In this document: positions 23,351 through 34,507 of the stretch, in pieces | Layout of the letters: every line of letters starts with the position of its first letter | Numbering within the stretch: the first letter of the stretch is position 1 | Origin: Moringa oleifera | Taxonomy: Eukaryota; Streptophyta; Magnoliopsida; Brassicales; Moringaceae | DNA length: 64,000 bases | Assembly: GCA_021397835.1 (NCBI GenBank) | Contig: JAJFZO010000731.1 | Location: forward strand, 1,054,001-1,118,000 | Direction: 5' to 3' | Program-made: the position numbers and the translations under genes | Notes under the pieces: generated by a model | The model's input: only the letters and a program-made list of their open reading frames with translations | The model's database searches: none | What the model was told of the DNA's origin: nothing

Positions 23351-25932
23351 CTCATTAAATTAAATTATTAATAAATTTTATTTTGATTAGTGTAATATTA
23401 TCATTATTTGTTAGATATAAGAATGAGTTTGTCACTTTATATAGTTGAAGCACTTATATATTTGAATGATTAAGATTTGTAAAATAAAATAATATAAAAT
23501 TAAAAAAGATGACAGAATAGTTAGCATATATCAATATATATCGAGTTGAACCTAATGATATTAGTTCTCTTTAAGATTAAAAGTTATATAATAGATACAA
23601 ATTTTTATTTAATCTTTTTAATTTAAAGATGTATTTATTTAGATAATGAAATTAAAAAATATATGTGATTGACAAGTGAGTAGATACTAACCTAGTTGGG
23701 ATATACTTATTTTATAATGATGCATCAATTTCTTAGAATTATATTTATTTAATTAATTATAATTATTTATTTAATATTATGGGTAAACAGTTTTTAATTA
23801 TTTATTTTAAAATTAATAACTAATATAATTTATAAAATATTAACTTATATGTATATAAAACCCATTAATACCTTTATTAATCCACATAGACATATATAAA
23901 ATCTATACAAAATTTAAATAAATGTCATTTAAGGTTCAAAAATAGTTCATATAAAGTCTAAATAATGTCAAAAGATAACTCACATAAAGCTTAAAATAAA
24001 ACTCATTTAATGCCTAAAAATAGCTTGCATAAAGTCAAACAAATTAAGTTCACACATAAACTATGAATCATATATTTTTAAAACGAACGGATCTAATCCA
24101 ACCGTTAATTTAAAATATTCATTTGGTAATGGGTTTGGCTAGGCTTAAATCATAAATTTTTGTCAAGTTGAAATGGTCCGCTGAATGTGATAATACAATA
24201 CTAGAAGTATCAATAAAAAAGAGAAAAAATTTGGGTTATGCTATTTTATCTTTTAAGGATAATATGGTTTTCACAATAAAAAGGAGATAAAAGCTCTTAA
24301 CTTGCTAATTTTAAAATTCTTAAAAGAATTTTATAAAACTATTTTTATCAAATAATATTTTATTATGAAATCGAATTTCTTTTCTCACTTACAAATCTCA
24401 AGCTTTTTCAATGGAAATTATCAATTTTTTTTTGTAATTTAAAAAAAAATTAAATCTCTTAAAAGATTATTGTTTTTTAAAAAGTTGTTCATATTTTGAA
24501 TAACTAAAAATAAAAAGCATTAAACAAGACATGAGATTTAAATGATCAAAAAAACAAAATAATAATCATTATGATAAAACTATTGTCATAATGAAAATAC
24601 AATGACAATAAACCACATAGATAATGATATATACAGAATTCATAGATATTTTAAATAGTTTAAATATTTATGAATTAAGAAAATATTTTTTTAATAATAT
24701 ATGATATTAATAAAATAAACAAATAAAATATAATTTTAAATTTTATCAAATTATTACGTAACATTATGTTATTTTTTCAAAATATCAACATAAAAATTAT
24801 CAATCCATTATAACAAAAGTCAGAAAGTCCTCAAACTGGTGTGATGGGTCAGTAGGTTTAAAACTTTTTGAAAAGGAAGTGTGATAATGATGTTGAAGGA
24901 GCCCATCATAAAATAAGGCATATGGAACATTAATGTTAATTTGAAAGATTTGTTTGGTTTCATATAATAACCTTAAACAAAAGAAAGAGATGGACAGCCA
25001 AGGGACCCACAGCTTCATCTCTGTTGTTTGTTGGGTATCTCTTCAGGTGGGATGACTCATCCTTTTGGACTTTTCATTGCCTCCACAGATTACTCATTAC
25101 ATCAAACCCAACTTTAACTTATTTTCTTTTCAACCAAAAAAAAAAAAGTCCAAATGGAAAAACATTCTCATAAAAGTTAATTATCTTAATTTATTTGAAA
25201 TAATAATAATAATAAATAAATACCATTTTAAATTAAAATGAATCGGATATTAATTAAGAATTTTATGATCGATTCAGTTATAAACTTACGTCAAAATTTA
25301 TTGAAATCAGATTTTTTAAAAATGTAATAAATAAATACCATTTTAAATTAAAATAAATCGGAAACTTCCTCAAAATTTTTATTTTCCAAGCATAGCTTCT
25401 AGAGGATAGGGACAGGGAGAATGTTACCATATTTCTTGTTGTGAGATTATTATTTCAAATCTCTGAAAATCTTGATTCTTTCTACCTACTCAAATCAAAC
25501 ATATTTTTAAGGATAGCAAACTTTTTTTTTTATAAGATTTTTTTTCTTGATATGTATTTTTTTGAGGTTTTTTATATTAATTTTTTTTAAAAATTATTAT
25601 TTATATTAATAAAATAAAATATAAAAATATATAACTTTTTAATTATAATTCTATTAAATTACTACGCATAAAAATGTAACACAATTAAAATAAGAAAAAG
25701 AAGATCACAATCTGTTTTTTCCTTAAAAAAAACGTTTGAAATTGATACCCAAAAGTTGGTTTCTTGTAATGGGTGCAAAATGTAAGAGGAGATTGTCAAT
25801 TTAGATAGTTTTGTGGAAGCCATGCGAGAGATGATGGTCCCCTCTTTCAATGCCATTGAAGCACAGTATCTGCTTTCCATATTTAAAAGATCAGATCATT
25901 TTTACCCAAATAATGCTAAATATGATAACAGT

Positions 25933-25938
25933 CACGTG
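25933..25938 (+). promoter_or_regulatory. G-box upstream of DWF1
   Basis: The palindrome CACGTG lies in GTCACGTGGT, just upstream of a pyrimidine-rich leader-like region (about 26040-26270) that probably contains the untranslated first exon of DWF1. It is a potential bZIP/bHLH site. The assignment to DWF1 relies on position and strand. Confidence 0.4.
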
Positions 25939-26039
25939 GTAGACTGTCTGCGCCAGCGAATCCCATAGGGCGCGACTTGTGGGTTCTGGATCCGCCTTCG
26001 ATTTCCTCACCTTTTCTTTGTTGTTTTCTCAGCAGTCCA

Positions 26040-28921
26040 CTGGCCATACTCTAACCTTTTTCTTGCTTGCTACATGCCTTTTATCACTGCAACTCTAAAA
26101 ATGGTCACCTTTTTTGTTTTATAAGGAAAAACCCAAGTCATCGCTTCACACTTTGGCCACCTTATTCCCAGCTTTCTCTACTCCTTTTAACTCGACCTTT
26201 AACTCTTTAATCTTATCATTCAGCTCTTCAAAGGTTGGGCCTCGCTTCCCATTCTCTACCCTTTCGGCTTCAGGTACTCTCCTTCCTCTACCTCTTTCTT
26301 TCTCTCTCTGGGTTTTTGCTTTTGAGGTCGGTCCTCCTTCCTGTGATAAAGTTATTCTTCCTGATTATCTGTTTGTTCCTAAGAAAATGGATGAGCCAAA
26401 CGGCCCAACAAATTTCTCTACTACTATGTTCCTTCATCTTTCTTGTTTGGAGCGTCATTTTGGCTCTTTCTTCCCTGGTTTTCGCTCCCCGTTACTATCT
26501 GTGGCTGGGATTTCCATCATTGATTCTGTGGATTATTTAGATCCTTTTTTGTTTTTGTTTTTTTTTTCAGAGTGACACTCTCCCTTGTACTACATTTTCC
26601 TGAGGAAACTGAGTAGTGTTAAGTTTGGGGTGTAGGAGCTAAATTGTGGATGACTTTACTTGTGATGGTACTAAATATTTATTTTTAGAATATTGTTTTT
26701 TTTTTCTTTTGAAATTAGTAGATCTAGATCTGTAATTCCGTGAATGAGCTTGCTTCCACATATGCTTGCAGTTGCCGTGTAGCTGGGACTATTTATGATT
26801 CGTACCCAACCTATGATGGTTCCCTCAAACTTAGGCATTGTACTTCGCATTGCACCTCATTTTGTTTGCATTCCATGTCTGATGATGTGTACTGAACTTT
26901 AGATTGCCAGATCTGTCAAGCTGAATACTTGGCAACTGTCAAGAATCTATAAGACATAGAATTCTCTTATGCTTTGACCAGTTTTATTTACAACTGAGGC
27001 ATGTTCCATTTAAAATTTTGAGACCTATAGAACTCTAACAAGGAAAAAGAAACCTACCAGACTGTTTTGGTTCTTGACCCAATGGCAAATAACATTTACA
27101 CATTCTAATTTGGCACAGAGTTTTTTTTTTTTTTGGGGTTTTTGGGGTCTATTTTCTCCCATTTATTCAGTGTGCTAGTTTGTCTTTTTGTATACAGTGT
27201 TGCTTCCAATTATATAATTTTTTTATAATTTTGGAAGGAGAGCTATCAAAAAATCTTTGTTTCTTGCCGGTAATTAAAAGGAACCTGATCTTCAATCTCT
27301 AGATCTTTTTTGTTTTCCCAGTAGAAAATCATGATTCTTACAGCCACTAAATTGTTCTGGGTTTTGACTAAATGGCAGAGCAAATGCAAGTGGACTAGAT
27401 CTATTCTGAAGTGAACTTATCTCCCTTTTCACTTCCTATCGCAGCTTTGTTTTCTCTGTATTGCTTGACTTCTATTGTACTTTGACTGCACAGTTCTGGT
27501 TTCAAAGCTAGTGATATATTTTGAGCCCTAGTTAAACAGTGAGATACACCTGAATGTTTTGGGTTTGTATTAAAAAGTTAGAGTTTTCTTCTTATAATTG
27601 AGGTTCTGCTGTGTGGTTTTCCATGCTGTCTCTCAGGCTATTGTAGTTTCTCCTCTCTTAGGTTCTATCTGATTTCTCGTAAATAAGAAAATGTTCATGA
27701 AAAAATTTCAAGGGCTTGTATTTGTTCTAAGGAGATGTGAGAATGATGTATTCTATTTATTCTAAGCATTCAAGGACCAGTGTAAGTAGCATGGATCATA
27801 AAATAAATTCACTGGACTTGATCAGCTGAGGTTTGCTCTTCCCCTTTGTTTTAGGAACTGAAATAGTGAAAGACCGCATCTCCTTTCTAGTTTCCTGTGT
27901 TTTTTAGTAAGTCCGAAAAGGCATAGCATGACATGCGCATTCTTCTTGTATGTGAACGTGTTTGTGATCTCTAAGCATAATGGTAGCATGTGTCAAATGC
28001 CTTTCAGATTATTGGACTGAATTTGCCTTGTCTATTTGGGCCGCCTTATCTTATTCTATATCTAGTCTTCTGATGGGCTGTAGTGTTCAGTTCAACAGTG
28101 CTTTAGTAATATCTCGTGATGAAGTTGTACATAGCTGCAATATGAAGCAAAGCATTCACTGTTCTTGTGTTGCTAAAGCAACTACACTTTTCCTTCTCTA
28201 GTTCATGCATTTTGTTTCATAGCTTGAAATTTTTTGTGTTTTTATTATCATGTGTCTTGTAAAGTGCATCCCAAGCAAAGGGTGTGATTTTTGTATTAGA
28301 AAATGAAAATAGAAGCTTAGAATTATGGTATTTTGTTGATGAACCCTTGCTGTCATCACGTCTTCCTAGAATGTTTTGTCTTTTACCACAATCTTCCTTT
28401 TTCTTTTCCTGGTGAGTTGATATTGATTGTACTTGGCATGTAATTCATTGTGTCCCTCTGCTTGAAATCTTGGTTTGCTGATACAGCCATATGTTTGTTG
28501 CTGGTTGTTCCAAATAGGAGCAGCACATAATACATTTTCTTCTTTCCCCAGCCTACCAGTGCAAAGGCGTCTAAGTCTTAAAGACTAACATTACTGCTTT
28601 AGATTTGCTGTTGTGCTAATGAAAAAGCATGTGAGAAATTGGCATTGTTGTTTTTCTACACTTGCAAGCCTGTTTTCATCACACTAATATGTGGTACATG
28701 ACAAAGCTCATTGAAACTCATTGCTTATTTACAGAAGAGAATTATGTGGGTTAATCATGTAGAATGTATACTTAAGCATTCTGGAGATCAGTTGTTGACT
28801 GATCAGTTGATATTCTCACCTGTTGGATATCACTCCTGTGGATCTGTTACTTGAAAGTTTCCAGGAATTTATGCTATCTATCTATATTCTACTTTCTAAA
28901 AGCCTGTCCTTTTCTCTCTTT

Positions 28922-28952
<31 letters not shown>

Positions 28953-29261
28953 GGAGGGGGACGAGCGAAGGAGCAGGACAAGCAACTTTATTCCGTTTCT
29001 ATAGATCTGAACTTTAAATTTCCTTGTTGAATCAGCAATAGACTGCAGAATTCACTCTTCTGTTCATGAATCTTTTCCCCTTTTCTGTTTCTCTCCCTTC
29101 ATTTTCTTTCCAATTCTTTTAGTGCCAAAACTATTGTGCCCCTTTAAAGTCTGCTTTTTCTGCATCTTGAAAACTATGATCTACATGACATGCTGGCAAT
29201 GTTTGTCAACTCAAAAGTGTCCCATCTTTGTCACAGAGAAAAAGCATTTTCACGTTTCACA
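26040..29261 (+). promoter_or_regulatory. DWF1: Probable DWF1 5' UTR exon and long leader intron
   Basis: No coding exon is visible between 25.9 and 29.26 kb on either strand. A TC-rich, leader-like segment at about 26100-26275 contains possible donors (TTCAAAG|GTTGGG and CTTCAG|GTACTC). The bases just before the DWF1 ATG contain a good acceptor (TTTGTCACAG, AG at 29235-29236). The simplest reading is a non-coding first exon joined across an intron of about 3 kb. Intron-like T-rich sequence and a 23-base G run at 28932-28954 fill the gap. The 153-codon frame at 26114-26575 is probably chance within this leader and intron. Transcript data would be needed to fix the ends. Confidence 0.5.
28919..28960 (+). 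repeat. Poly-T / poly-G tract in DWF1 leader intron
   Basis: About 13 T residues are followed immediately by 23 G residues, one A and five more G. Such runs are rare in AT-rich plant introns and could form a G-quadruplex. The length is prone to sequencing error. Confidence 0.8.
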
Positions 29262-31505
29262 ATGTCAGATCTTGAGGCACCATTGCGCCCAAAAAGGAAG
29301 AAGGGCTTGGTGGACTTTTTGGTCCACTTTCGATGGATTATTGTCATTTTTGTTGTCCTCCCCATCTCTTTCACCCTGTACTTTTTGACATATCTTGGGG
29401 ATGTCAAATCTGAGATGAAGTCCTTCAAGCAGCGTCAGAAAGAGCACGATGAAAATGTTAAGAAAATAGTCAAACGACTCAAACAGAGGAACCCATCAAA
29501 AGATGGCCTCGTCTGCACAGCACGTAAACCCTGGATTGCTGTTGGAATGCGGAATGTAGACTACAAAAGGGCCCGTCATTTTGAAATTGACTTGTCAGCT
29601 TTCCGTAATGTCCTCGAGATTGATAAGGAGAGAATGATTGCAAGAGTTGAGCCCCTTGTCAATATGGGTCAGATCAGTAGGGTCACAGTTCCAATGAATC
29701 TTGCCCTTGCAGTGGTTGCTGAGCTTGATGATCTTACTGTTGGTGGTCTTATCAATGGCTACGGAATTGAAGGAAGCTCCCACATCTATGGCTTGTTTTC
29801 TGACACTGTTGTGGCTTATGAGATTGTTCTGGCTGATGGCCGTGTTGTTCGAGCTACCAAGGACAATGAGTATTCTGATCTTTTCTATGCTATCCCATGG
29901 TCTCAAGGAACACTTGGGCTTCTTGTCTCTGCTGAGATCAAGCTTATACCCATTAAAGAATACATGAAGCTGACTTACAAACCAGTTGTGGGCAACCTAA
30001 AAGAGCTTGCACAGGCTTATGTGGACTCTTTCGCACCTAGAGATGGGGATCAGGATAACCGAGAGAAGGTTCCAGACTTTGTAGAAGGCATGATTTACAC
30101 TCCCACAGAAGGTGTGTTCATGACTGGGAGATATGCCTCAAAAGAAGAGGCCAAGAAGAAGGGAAATGTGATTAACAGCGTAGGTTGGTGGTTTAAACCC
30201 TGGTTCTACCAGCATGCACAGAAGGCTCTAAAGAAAGGAGAGTTTGTCGAGTACATTCCCACAAGGGAGTATTATCACAGACACACCAGATGTTTGTACT
30301 GGGAAGGGAAACTTATCCTTCCATTTGCAGACCAGTGGTGGTTTAGGTTTCTCTTTGGCTGGTTGATGCCACCCAAGGTTTCCCTCCTCAAGGCAACTCA
30401 AGGTGAAGCCATCAGAAACTATTACCATGAAATGCATGTCATCCAGGACATGCTTGTCCCTCTCTACAAGGTTGGAGATGCCCTAGAATGGGTGCACCAT
30501 GAGATGGAGGTAATCTTTTTTTTTTTTTTTCCCCTTCTCTATCTTCTTCCTTTGCCTAGTCTATCCTCGAATAATTTAAATACATTTTATTCTTGTATTC
30601 TGCTTGATTGGAGTGCAAATTGATGACTTGAAATGAACAACCTCTCATCCTAGTAAGTGATAAGAAAGAGAAAGAAAGAATTTTAAAGAAACTTGTGTAA
30701 GGATGATATCTTGCTTGGTGCTTGACCTTATAGGACATTGCTTACTGGTGCGATGCATGTAAGCTCAAATTACTGCCAGCCTAGGGGCTGAGTTTTGAAG
30801 TTCTCTTGAGGTTCTATATCATGTTGCTGAAGTTAGTATCCTGGGATGTTATCCCAATATACGGGGTGCCTGCAATAGTCCAGAAAGGAAAGAAAACAAA
30901 CAGCGTGGGGGGAGTGAGGAGTTGAATGCATGTGTCAAAAACACTTTCATGGCTATATTCAATGTCTAGTTCTTCAAGAAATTTTTGCTTGCAATTAGCT
31001 CATTTTCTAGTAACGGTTGATTCTTTCTGATTTGTTGTTGATTCGGTAGGTATATCCCATTTGGCTATGCCCACACAGATTGTTTAAGCTCCCTGTGAAA
31101 ACGATGGTGTTTCCTGAGCCAGGGTTTGAGCACCACCACAGACAAGGCGACACACATTATGCTCAGATGTACACGGATATCGGTGTGTACTATGCACCAG
31201 GGCCAGTCTTGAGAGGTGAGGTCTTTGATGGTACAGAGGCTGTTCGCCAAATGGAACACTGGTTGATTGAAAACCATGGGTTCCAGCCACAGTATGCAGT
31301 GTCTGAACTCAATGAGAAGAACTTCTGGAGGATGTTTGATGCTGGTCTGTATGAGCACTGCAGGAGGAAGTATGGAGCAGTGGGCACATTCATGAGCGTT
31401 TACTACAAGTCGAAGAAAGGAAGGAAGACGGAGAAGGAAGTACAGGAAGCTGAGCAAGCACACCTTGAGACGGCATATGCAGAGGTGGATCAGCCCATGG
31501 ACTGA
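29262..31505 (+). CDS. DWF1: Delta(24)-sterol reductase DWARF1/DIMINUTO
   Basis: Coding exons 29262-30509 and 31050-31505 join in phase 0 at GT-AG sites, giving 567 aa (561 in Arabidopsis DWF1). I chose the ATG at 29262 (MSDLEAPLRPKRKKG), the family's conserved start; an in-frame ATG at 29190 lies upstream of the probable splice acceptor. One N-terminal membrane helix (about 25-45) is followed by a Lys-rich segment. Next comes an FAD-binding type-4 domain (about 100-245) with the flavin loop DDLTVGGLINGYGIEGSSH and YSDLFYAIPWSQGTLGLLVS, then the conserved C-terminal half (KPWFYQHA, YYHRHTRCLYWEGK, WRMFDAGLYEHCR). The enzyme is membrane-bound (ER), converts 24-methylenecholesterol to campesterol and so feeds brassinosteroid synthesis; loss causes dwarfism. 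Calmodulin binding is reported for the family. Nothing indicates that this copy is defective. Confidence 0.98.
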
Positions 31506-33060
31506 TATTGAAGTGGAAGTTAGGAGTTAATTGGTAGGACTTGCTGCTTATGGTGTACTTTGCTTGCTGTGTTTGTAATTCTCCCAAGCGGATTGGGTGT
31601 TTTTGCCTTGGTTAAGGGATTAGCTTAGACTGGTTTGAGATTACATGTGACCGTTTTTCTGAACAATTTAGAGCAGACTATTGATGGTTTGAGGTCTGTT
31701 CCTCTCACCCTTCAAAGCTGGTTTGGTTGATGGGAAGGTATATCCCTTTTGTTTTCTCCTAAATTATCTTTTTTTTTTCTAAATTATCTATAGGAGTTCT
31801 GCAAAATGATTGATGAAAGAATCTCTTTTTCTGATTTAAGAATCATTTCTCTCTCTGTAAGACAAATGATTCCTAAATCCTTTCAATTGTTCTTGAATCT
31901 GTTTGATTGTTCTATTCAAGGACACTTGTCTACCAATGTTAAAGGACCCTAAATAAGAAGTCACTAAGGGGAATTGTACATCAGGGACCATACCATTATT
32001 GAGGTGATTAAACCATATTTTGATTAATCATGTTAAGGACTTAATCGTTTTAATTTCTTTTAATTATGTCAAGTGTTTTAATCATATCAAATCTCTCGAT
32101 TATCTCAATTATTTTATTTAATTTTATAATTTTAATAATTGAGTTTGAATGTTTATCTAAAAACTAATTTACTCGTTTTTATTAAGTTTTAGTGTTATAT
32201 TTTATCTCCTTTTAAAAATAGATGGTATTCAAATAGATTTGATCACGGTTCGGTTTAAATCGATGAACCGAGTCGTAACCTTTAATTTTTGAATCGAATC
32301 AAAATTGATATAAACGTTTTAATTTTGAACTGTAATCGAAAATTGATGGTTTTTATTGGATTTTAAATTAAATTAAATTTTAAAATACTAAAAATTTTAA
32401 TTAAAAAATATTAAAAATATTAAAAATTATTAAAAATCTTTTTTTTTTTGGATATTCCGACTTTTAAATGTTACAAATTCTATAAATAGGTGAAAGAAGC
32501 ACTAAAATTTCATATGAAAAATAATAAAAATCTAATAGAAGACTGAATAAATATGGATAAATTGATGGGGACTTCCTGATTTCTTGAAGAAATTTTTTAA
32601 AAGGAAAATAGAGAAAAAAGAAATTGGAAATTCTCAAGATTATTATTATTGTTATTTTTATTATTAATTGAGATGAAAAAAATGTTGTATAAACATAATT
32701 ACATTGTATATGTTTCAACAAAAATTCAAATATATATTATTTTATTGTCAGTATTTTGAAGCTTTATCAGTATTTAACTTTTTTAAAATTTGAAGTAATT
32801 TAAATATTAAAAAATAAAATAATTGAAAAAATAAATAAATACTTGCAAATAACAGATGTTACTTACAGTGGGCACAGCTAAAATGTGACACTCCAAGCAC
32901 CCTTTTCTGAAATTTTTTTGAGGGGCGGCTTTGCAATATCCAGCATTCTGAGTTTCTAAGAGACAAGTGGCAGCAGGGGCAAAAAAACAAGGAAGCTGAT
33001 CCAGGGGAAGATGTGCTGCCCTGAGCTTAACGGATAGAAATTGGGCTTACCCGTCTGGGT
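31506..33060. other. DWF1 3' flank and AT-rich intergenic DNA
   Basis: The first few hundred bases are the DWF1 3' untranslated region. 32000-32860 is AT-rich without conserved coding sequence. The segment around 32230-32340 (repeated CGGTTCGG, GAACCGAG and GAATCGAATC) resembles degraded repetitive DNA, but no family is assignable. From about 32870 composition becomes balanced, marking the promoter side of YceD-1. Confidence 0.5.
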
Positions 33061-34507
33061 ATTCTCCATATCCTTCATCTTTTTCTCTTATGGGAATTTT
33101 GAGTTCTCTAAGGAAGCTATCACTGTAAGTACTCCTGAATAATGACTCTCTCCACTGTAATCTGACCCTTCTTTTCTTTCTCTTTCTCTAAGGACAAGCT
33201 GCTTGCCTGGTTGTTCTACTTCAATCAATTTTCGTCTGTGTTTTTAAGAATTCATGTACACGTTCCATGTTTGTGCGTGTTTTTTCGTTCTCTTTTTCTT
33301 GGTTCATTCTCTTTCATGGTAATGACTTTGTGGGAATCTTATAATATTGAGAAAGTCATGTTACTTGGAAGCTAAAATGCGTTCTGCTCAAAATGATGTA
33401 TTTCTTCTTTTTTCTTCTTGGTTTGCTGTGAATTGGGTATTAAGCTGACAAATGTAACTTATAATGGTAAGGAAGTGGAACTCTTTTCCTAAAATATAAT
33501 ATCTATGTTTTTTTTATCTTGTATGAATTTTATCAGAAAACTTGTTGGGCGGTGGGTGACTTTGAGTTTGTTGAATGTTTGTATAAATTGCTTGTCAGAT
33601 GCACAAGACAAATGTGATTGGGTTCCTTCACAAGGGTGTCAAGTGCACACTTATCTTATTCAATGCAATATTTGTGTTGAACTCAATGAGAAAGTTAACT
33701 CCGTTTTAACTGAGAGAGAAAGTAAGTCTGTTCTCTCCTGATGTTTGCAAATAGGTGCTGATTAAGAGTTTGTGTAATTTGTTCTTACTAGAAAACTGAT
33801 TCTGGTTTTCATTTCATGTCAAGACTGAAAGTTGGAACTCTTTTTGGGCTAGATCTGGGTGCTAATTATGATTAGGCATGTGTTAAATGAGATTTTTCTT
33901 TTTGATTCAAGGTGAACTTCTATGGAAGCCTTTATTTTGCTTCTTTTGATTTTTGTTTTAAGATTTATTAGTTCTTCAGAAAATTTCCATAGGAACAATG
34001 CTAAACTTTCTCTTCTTTTTCAACTAAAAATTAATTAAGACTTTTATTGTTTGCTTTCGTCTTGATACAAACTTTTTCTTTGATCGATTGCGGTAATCTT
34101 TTCATTTCTTTTTTTTTTGTAATATTTATAAAAGGAGGTATTAATTGGATTATGTTTTAGCTACTATCTTTCTTTTTTCCTACATGCCCAATATCCGCAA
34201 AATGTTAATTGTATTTTTTTAAGTTTTTTTCCTTCTATAATCTAATTTGTTTAATGTTTCGGCATTTTGTTTCATCTTTGTATTGCTTTTTTTTTTTTTA
34301 CTTTTAGTTTACTTTTCAGTTCTGAACTATGCCCACTTTTAATTTTTACAGACTGCAGTCTCTACTATTCACTTCCTGAGTTTCCTCTCAACTTCATGTC
34401 ATCTGTCTATTGTATAACTACCATTTCCTGCATCTATGTTTTGTCACCATTCCCTATTCTTTTGCGTGCTTAACCCAAAATCCTTTTGCTGAAGTTGAGA
34501 TTATAAA
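33060..34507 (+). promoter_or_regulatory. Probable YceD-1 5' UTR exon and leader intron
   Basis: A leader-like stretch ends in ATCACT|GTAAGT (donor at 33125), a textbook 5' splice site. The region after it is T-rich and intron-like, with no conserved coding sequence up to the ATG at 34508. Possible acceptors lie at GCTGAAG or GTTGAG just before that ATG. A spliced untranslated exon is inferred; the exact ends are not determined. Confidence 0.45.

Larger units (their letters stand above)
17127..25920. other. Long AT-rich intergenic region
   Basis: The first 100-200 bases are the 3' untranslated region of the NTMC2T5-like gene. The remainder is mostly AT-rich (strongly so at 19020-19260, 21440-21720 and 24300-24780), with no conserved protein, tRNA or rRNA. 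Short open frames such as 20088-20273 (-), 22836-23033 (-), 24800-25018 (-) and 25662-25880 (-) match nothing I recognise. Repeats noted separately lie at 20914-21050 and 23219-23350. Confidence 0.6.

Noticed and set aside
24800..25018. 72-codon minus-strand frame in a less AT-rich island
   Set aside because: No recognised motif, no splice partner and no neighbouring gene evidence.
25662..25880. 72-codon minus-strand frame upstream of DWF1
   Set aside because: It lies on the opposite strand in the presumed promoter region and has no family similarity; probably chance.
26114..26575. 153-codon plus-strand frame as an independent gene
   Set aside because: It overlaps the probable DWF1 leader exon and intron, is rich in Phe/Leu/Ser from TC-rich DNA, and has no conserved motif.
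29190..29261. Upstream in-frame ATG as the DWF1 start
   Set aside because: It precedes a good splice acceptor (AG at 29235-29236), and the family's conserved N-terminus begins at 29262.
30510..30623. DWF1 reading frame continuing to 30623
   Set aside because: It is intron read-through; the conserved sequence resumes at 31050 after a GT-AG intron.
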